40,539 bases of DNA. Origin: Lachnospiraceae bacterium. GTDB lineage: Bacteria > Bacillota > Clostridia > Lachnospirales > Lachnospiraceae. The stretch lies in contig JALERT010000209.1 in the NCBI GenBank assembly GCA_022764445.1, positions 1 to 40,539 of the forward strand. The letters run 5' to 3'. The position numbers and the translations under genes are program-made. Numbering within the stretch: position 1 is the stretch's first letter; each line of letters opens with the position of its first letter. Positions 34,892-40,539 of this stretch are shown here, piece by piece. The notes beneath the pieces are model-generated. The model ran no database searches, had not been told where the DNA came from, and saw only the letters and a program-made list of their open reading frames with translations.

Positions 34892-37447
34892 CTATTTCAG
34901 AAAACACTTCTCAAAGACATTGCTTCTTACTGCGCCGTAATACATATCACCCTCAAGCACATCACAGCCAATCTCTCTTGCAAAATTCTCCTGCAGCTGA
35001 GTATGTATACCACCGCATGAGACTGACATATCAAGCTCTTTAGCCATTTCAACTACCTTACCAAGTATTATCTTCTCTTTTTCATTTGTCATATTTTCAT
35101 TGAAGTATTCACCATGAAATTTAATACCGGTTACAGGTATCCTTCTAATTGAATGAAGAGCTGTATGGTCTGATCCAAATCTGCTTATTACAACCTTATA
35201 TCCTCTCTTGACGAGTTTTTCAATTGTCATTTCAAATATAGTTGTTATCTCTGCGAAATATCTTTCCTGAATCTCGATAATGATGTCCTCCGGCTCAAGA
35301 TTATTCTTATTGACAACAATATTATCTATAATATCAACTGCATTTTGTGAAGAAAGTTCACTTGCTGTCATCTCGATTGATACAGGGAATATTTTATTTC
35401 CCTTCTTCTTCCATGCCCCGATACTGCAGCAGACGGAGGACAATGTTACAAATGCAAACTTATCAAGTTTTCCTCCTCTTTCTATAAGACGATATAATCT
35501 GTCTGACTCTAGATACTGTCCATCCTTAAGCTGAACACGTGGTATTGCTTTACATCCCACGATATTTTCTTTATTGCCGCAGATACGTGGCAAATAACAA
35601 ATCTCAATGGTTCTGTTACTTATAGCACTATATATCTCTTCTATTATCTCTTCTTCCGTAAATCGTTCGTCCTGAAGATCATCTGTATAGATAGCATAAT
35701 GATTTCCCATAAGACCTTTAATGCTTCGTCTTGCAAGATCTGCCTTTTCAAGCATATCTATAAGTTCATGATCTGAAGGCTGAATAAGATAAATACCTGT
35801 CGTAGTACCAAAATTTATGCCTCCATTCTTTTCAAGCACCTCTTCCTGCGAACGTACCATGGAAGACATAATATTAAGGAGTTCCTTATGGTGCGAATAC
35901 TGAAAAAGAACAATGAAGTAATCGCCATCTACTCTTGAACACATACCATCTTCAGCAATATTATCCAAAAGAATTTTAGAGAAAGTCTTAAGTATCTGGT
36001 TGCTTATAGAAAAGCCATAATGATGACTGAATTTTCCAAACTCATTTATATCTGCACAAACTAAAGCATAACGGTCATCCTCTGACCTGTTACTTAATAT
36101 CTTTTCTGCTTTTTTAAGGAATGTAGCATATGGTACAAGTCCTGTTATGTAATCCTCTGTTTTGGCCTGTGCTGATTTAGCCATTGTAACCAGCTTATTC
36201 TCCATAGAACGAGTCTTAACTACTGTATGACCGCCTTCTTCTCTTTCATCATCAATAAATCTTGTAACACCGTATATTTTATCAGAATCCGTTCCGTCAT
36301 CACTAACAGATATCATACTTATTTCAAACGTTCTGTAATTACCTACATTATCCTTAATACGGTATCTGCCTTTCATTTTTACAGCGGATTCCTTTAATCT
36401 TTTCAAATCATTTTCAAATGTTCTGCTGTCATCGGGATGTATTATATCAGACACTTTTTCAGATGAAAATAAGTCCTCTAATACACTTTTATCTGAATAT
36501 GTAGTACCAAGATTTCCACTTCTTGAAAGTCGTTTCTTTTTTATATCATATGTCCATATGGTCTCCTGCATATAATTGGATATAAGCTCTGCCCTTTTAG
36601 CATTATCCTCAAGCTCTTCCTCCATTACTTTTTTGGAGGTTATATCCATTATTACACATAAATATACCGGCTGCCCTTTATCATCATCAATACGCCTTCC
36701 ATTTATATAAAGCCACTTTACTTCATTATTTTTTGATAAAATCCTGCATTCAAATCCCAGCAGTCCAAAGTTTTCAATAGCTGTATCAAGCTGTCCCTGA
36801 ACAAATTCCATATCAGCCGGATATAGAATCTGGTCAAAATAATCCCCGAAATTCATGTGAAATTCTGAACGCGAATAACCTGATAAAAGATAAAATCCAT
36901 CATTTGAATAAATTATCTTTTTATCATTCATTCTGAGTTTTATAACACCACCCGGAATACTATTTGCGATAATTTCCATCTCATTTTTTGCCTTATAAAC
37001 ATCATCAAGACTTCTTTTTACTTTTGTAATATCCATGCATGATACATAATATCTCATTTCTCCATCAACCATAATGGTATGAGCAGAAAGCGAAAGCCAC
37101 AAAACACCTCCATCTTTCCTTGCAGCCCTGAATTCAAGATGAAGTGTTCCTCCTGCTGCAATCTGCCTGTCAATGAGAGTTCTTATTTTCTGCTTCTCTT
37201 CTGGAAGAACTGCTGCCATAAGACTGTTTCCATACTTTTCTTTATACTCTTTACTCGTATACTGCAGCATGGAATAAAACTTTGCATTAGCAAATAATAT
37301 CTCAATTTCTGCACCCGGCTTTGCAATAAAAAGTGCACATTCCGACATATTCAAAAGTCTTTTTAACTCTTCTGATGTTATAATATCAGGTACTCCTCCG
37401 ACACCATCCGGTGAACCGCTTATCATATTTGATTCGTTTTTCTCCAT
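34892..37447 (-). CDS. PAS-PAS-(PAS)-GGDEF-EAL signalling protein with degenerate catalytic motifs
   Basis: PAS repeats; GGDEF region ALVCADINEFGKFSHHYGF...RVDGDYFIVLF; EAL-like C-terminus. ATG at 37447 has better RBS spacing than 37456. Confidence 0.88.
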   Translation of the reverse strand: MEKNESNMISGSPDGVGGVPDIITSEELKRLLNMSECALFIAKPGAEIEILFANAKFYSMLQYTSKEYKEKYGNSLMAAVLPEEKQKIRTLIDRQIAAGGTLHLEFRAARKDGGVLWLSLSAHTIMVDGEMRYYVSCMDITKVKRSLDDVYKAKNEMEIIANSIPGGVIKLRMNDKKIIYSNDGFYLLSGYSRSEFHMNFGDYFDQILYPADMEFVQGQLDTAIENFGLLGFECRILSKNNEVKWLYINGRRIDDDKGQPVYLCVIMDITSKKVMEEELEDNAKRAELISNYMQETIWTYDIKKKRLSRSGNLGTTYSDKSVLEDLFSSEKVSDIIHPDDSRTFENDLKRLKESAVKMKGRYRIKDNVGNYRTFEISMISVSDDGTDSDKIYGVTRFIDDEREEGGHTVVKTRSMENKLVTMAKSAQAKTEDYITGLVPYATFLKKAEKILSNRSEDDRYALVCADINEFGKFSHHYGFSISNQILKTFSKILLDNIAEDGMCSRVDGDYFIVLFQYSHHKELLNIMSSMVRSQEEVLEKNGGINFGTTTGIYLIQPSDHELIDMLEKADLARRSIKGLMGNHYAIYTDDLQDERFTEEEIIEEIYSAISNRTIEICYLPRICGNKENIVGCKAIPRVQLKDGQYLESDRLYRLIERGGKLDKFAFVTLSSVCCSIGAWKKKGNKIFPVSIEMTASELSSQNAVDIIDNIVVNKNNLEPEDIIIEIQERYFAEITTIFEMTIEKLVKRGYKVVISRFGSDHTALHSIRRIPVTGIKFHGEYFNENMTNEKEKIILGKVVEMAKELDMSVSCGGIHTQLQENFAREIGCDVLEGDMYYGAVRSNVFEKCFLK

Positions 37448-37483
37448 AATTTTCATCCTCTCTGTGCCAATAAACTAATACTA

Positions 37484-37517
37484 TGTTACTGTAACGATAC
37501 TATTAGCGTTCACACCC
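37484..37517 (-). repeat. Divergent intergenic motif copy D: TGGGTGTGAACGCTAATAGTATCGTTACAGTAAC
   Basis: Shares GGTGTGAAC and a GTTAC-A-GTAAC palindrome with copies A and C. Confidence 0.5.
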
Positions 37518-37534
37518 ACGGTGCACAAAATATG

Positions 37535-38764
37535 CTAATACTTTTTAACGAGAACTGTAGCATTGTGACCACCAAATCCAAGAGAATTACTGATAGCCAC
37601 ATTTACAGGCATGTATACTCCCTCTCCTTTGGTATAATCAAGATCACATTCCGGATCATCATCCTTCAGACCTACTGTCTGATGAATATAACCCTCATTA
37701 ATTGATTTTATACATGTAATTAATTCAACTGCTCCACCTGCTCCAAACAGATGACCAATCATAGACTTGGTTGAATTAATCTTAACCTTGTAAGCATAAT
37801 CTCCAAATGCCTTTTTAATGGCTCTTGTTTCATACTTATCATTCATAGGTGTACTTGTACCATGTGCATTAATGTAATCCACATCCTCCGGTTTAAGACC
37901 AGCATCTTCTATGGCGAGACTCATGGCTCTTGCTGCACCTTCACCATCCTCAAGCGGTGCGGTAAGGTGGCTTGCATCACATGTTGCACCATATCCTCCT
38001 ACCTCTGCATATATTGTAGCACCTCTGTTAAGTGCATGTTCTAATTCTTCCAGGACAAGTACACCTGCTCCTTCACCCGTTACAAATCCATCTCTCTTTT
38101 TGTCAAATGGAATTGAAGCCTGCAAAGGATCTTCTGATGAACTGAGTGCTGTTAGCGCCTGGAATGTTGCTACACCTAATCTGCTTACAGAACTGTCAAC
38201 ACCACCCGCAAGAATCACATCTGCTTCTCCGTGCTGTATACTTCTAAATGCCTCTCCGATAGAGTTTGTACCTGTAGCACATGCTGTTACAACATCAAGG
38301 CATTTACCATGACATCCGAACTTTATGGCAACATTGGCTGCTGCCATATTGCCAAGAACCATTGGTGCAGTAAGCGGATGAATCCTGTTAGGTCCTTTAG
38401 CAAGAAGCTTGTCATATTCTCTTTCGATACCCATAAGACTTCCTACACCTGATCCAATATAAACTCCTACTCTGTAAGAGTCTTCATTTTCTAAGTTCAA
38501 TCCTGAATCATTAACCGCTTCTGTAGCAGCGGCTATGGCAAACTGACTAAATCTGTCCATTCTTTTAGCATCTTTTGGAGACATATAATCTTTTGGATCA
38601 AAATCTGTTACTTCTGCCGAAAGCTTAGCTTTATAATCTGATGTATCAAAGTTTCTTATTGGTCCTATTCCAACTTTTCCCTCATGAATACTTTTCCAGA
38701 AAGTTTCAACATCGTTTCCTATAGGAGTTATAAGTCCCATACCTGTTACTACTACTCTTTTCAT
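37535..38764 (-). CDS. fabF: Beta-ketoacyl-ACP synthase II
   Basis: MKRVVVTGMGLITPIGNDVETFW; VTACATGTNSIGEAFR active-site Cys; NAHGTSTPMND; NSTKSMIGHLFGAGGAVE. Confidence 0.97.
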   Translation of the reverse strand: MKRVVVTGMGLITPIGNDVETFWKSIHEGKVGIGPIRNFDTSDYKAKLSAEVTDFDPKDYMSPKDAKRMDRFSQFAIAAATEAVNDSGLNLENEDSYRVGVYIGSGVGSLMGIEREYDKLLAKGPNRIHPLTAPMVLGNMAAANVAIKFGCHGKCLDVVTACATGTNSIGEAFRSIQHGEADVILAGGVDSSVSRLGVATFQALTALSSSEDPLQASIPFDKKRDGFVTGEGAGVLVLEELEHALNRGATIYAEVGGYGATCDASHLTAPLEDGEGAARAMSLAIEDAGLKPEDVDYINAHGTSTPMNDKYETRAIKKAFGDYAYKVKINSTKSMIGHLFGAGGAVELITCIKSINEGYIHQTVGLKDDDPECDLDYTKGEGVYMPVNVAISNSLGFGGHNATVLVKKY

Positions 38765-38781
38765 AAAAAAGCCCCCCCTAG

Positions 38782-40539
38782 TTATTCTTTTTCTATCTTT
38801 TGTTCAGGCAGATACTTTACAAGCATCTCATTTATCTGATCAAGGTTGACCGGTTTAAATATACAGTCATTCATTCCAGCTGCCTGATATTCTATCTCAA
38901 CACCCTGTATCGCATTGGCTGTAAGTGCAATAATAGGAACATTATGAAAAAATTTGCCTGACATTGCACGTATCTTTTTAGTTGTCTCTACGCCATCCAT
39001 CTCCGGCATCATGTGATCCATAAAGATAATATCATATTTACGTCCTTTGTCCAATGCCTTAATAATTGCTTCTCCACTTGAAAATGCCTCAGGCATTGTT
39101 CCCAATTCCTTAAGCTGTATGGCAACCACCTTAAGATTTACCTTATTATCATCTACTATGGCAATATGAACATCTTTAAAACTTATCTTTTTAGGCTTAT
39201 TATCATCTTTTTCATCCTGATTAAAAGGTTCAAATATTGCCTGATAGATTTTAAATATATCAAATGGTTTTCTTATGTACCTGATATCAAGTTCTCCTTT
39301 TTCAAGTACGGCATAGTATTCGAGTATTGCAACTTTTTCAATACCTTTTGGAAGTGGAACTCCAGCTTCCTTCCACTGCTCATAATTATAAATAAGTATT
39401 TTTTTACAGTAGTCATACTCAGGATAACGTCCGTTAACACAATATTCTATATCACATATGCTTATATATTTTAAACCCAATTTTTCTAAAATACGCGCCA
39501 TATGCCATCTGCAGTCATAATCTTTCTCATATATAAAAATAACTGTATCATTATCATCATAAGTAATAATATCATTCTCTTTATATACCTTCTGAATCAT
39601 TGTTATAGTGAATGAACTTCCTATACCGTATTCACTAATGACACTTATATCTCCGCCCATAAGCTGTGCGAGCCTCTTAGAAAGAACAAGACCAAGACCT
39701 GTTCCTTCACGCTTTCGGTTACGCATGGCATCAACCTGACTAAACTGATTGAAGAGCTTGTCCATATCATCTTTCTTTATTCCAATACCCGTATCAGAAA
39801 CGCAGTATATCAACTTCACTTTATTATCAGGGAGTCTTTCGTAATCTACTTTAAGTGTTATCTTTCCTTTATCAGTAAACTTAACTGCATTGCCAAGTAT
39901 ATTTATAAGAATCTGATTAATTCTTCCTGAATCACCGCAAAGATTAACAGGTATACCTTCACTTATATTAACTTCAAAACGGACATCGTTAGGATATATT
40001 CTTGCCGCTATTATATTTTCTATAAAATGTAGTAAATCATCAAGACGGTAATTCGCTTCTATGATTTCCATCTTGTCTGCATCTATCTTAGAAAAATCAA
40101 GTACTTCATCAATTATCTCAAGAAGATTACGACCCGCAAGCTGAATCGTATTGACATACTCTTTCTCCAGATTGGTAAGTTCGCATCTTTCCAGTATATC
40201 AGCCATGCCGCATATGGCATTCATAGGAGTTCTTATCTCATGCGACATATTGGCAAGGAATGCACTTTTGGCACGGTTGGCTTCCTCTGCTGCCTGACGT
40301 GCTTTTGCTTCTGTCTCTTTCGCTTCTTTAATCATACGCGGATTCTGAAGCGTAAGCTGCATAACAAGACATCCTATAGAAGATGCTGCCCCGATAAGAA
40401 GTATATTGGTACTCATCTGGATTATTATAGCTATACCAGAAAAAAGAGCTAACATAATCGTAACATTTTTATACTTCATTTCTGACTGCTCATCAGATTT
40501 TATGACCTGCAGGCAGGTTAATACCATGTAAAAAAAATT
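38782..40539 (-). CDS. Hybrid sensor histidine kinase/response regulator (N-terminus outside window)
   Basis: H box FLANMSHEIRTPMNAI, DTGIGI, GTGLGL, C-terminal receiver VDDNKVN...FMDHMMPEMDG; reading frame stays open to the window edge. Confidence 0.93.
   Translation of the reverse strand, partial: NFFYMVLTCLQVIKSDEQSEMKYKNVTIMLALFSGIAIIIQMSTNILLIGAASSIGCLVMQLTLQNPRMIKEAKETEAKARQAAEEANRAKSAFLANMSHEIRTPMNAICGMADILERCELTNLEKEYVNTIQLAGRNLLEIIDEVLDFSKIDADKMEIIEANYRLDDLLHFIENIIAARIYPNDVRFEVNISEGIPVNLCGDSGRINQILINILGNAVKFTDKGKITLKVDYERLPDNKVKLIYCVSDTGIGIKKDDMDKLFNQFSQVDAMRNRKREGTGLGLVLSKRLAQLMGGDISVISEYGIGSSFTITMIQKVYKENDIITYDDNDTVIFIYEKDYDCRWHMARILEKLGLKYISICDIEYCVNGRYPEYDYCKKILIYNYEQWKEAGVPLPKGIEKVAILEYYAVLEKGELDIRYIRKPFDIFKIYQAIFEPFNQDEKDDNKPKKISFKDVHIAIVDDNKVNLKVVAIQLKELGTMPEAFSSGEAIIKALDKGRKYDIIFMDHMMPEMDGVETTKKIRAMSGKFFHNVPIIALTANAIQGVEIEYQAAGMNDCIFKPVNLDQINEMLVKYLPEQKIEKE

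Noticed and set aside
37911-38312. + strand 133-aa ORF antisense to fabF
   Set aside because: Overlaps conserved fabF coding sequence; composition reflects the complementary strand.

Overview
This 40.5-kb window looks like a chromosomal segment of a low-GC, spore-forming Firmicute, probably Lachnospiraceae (inferred from gene content). I see no rRNA genes, transposases, phage genes or CRISPR array. Most genes are on the minus strand. Contents in order: the 3' end of an HxlR-type regulator, guaA, a TIGR00266/AIM24-family protein, a degenerate LytM/M23 protein, an RDD protein with a 42-bp tandem-repeat tail, sppA, glgP, a PrcB-domain lipoprotein, a complete monoderm-type Tad/Flp pilus locus (about 9.2-18.7 kb), bofA, a YaaL/DUF2508 gene, a subtilase, clpX, tRNA-Arg(CCT), a D,D-carboxypeptidase, a DHHW-MBOAT-DHHW-DUF4358 surface acylation cluster, a DUF885 peptidase, cotJABC, a YvyF-like zinc protein, serS, a PAS-GGDEF-EAL protein with degenerate catalytic motifs, fabF, and a truncated hybrid histidine kinase. 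The observations I rate highest are: (1) the Tad locus, with two prepilin peptidases, an FHA protein, a TadE-like pseudopilin carrying two tandem Cys/His modules, and a TadC-like protein with a large extracytoplasmic insertion that looks Ig-like; (2) a recurring intergenic motif GTnAGGTGTGAACTGTAACA(n)TGTTAC, which lies exactly 29 nt upstream of the predicted -35 boxes of both tRNA-Arg and serS; (3) a GGDEF/EAL protein in which both catalytic signatures are lost; (4) a Cys/Met/Asp-rich repeat domain on CotJA next to the CotJC Mn-catalase. All calls are by eye from sequence; no database searches were run.
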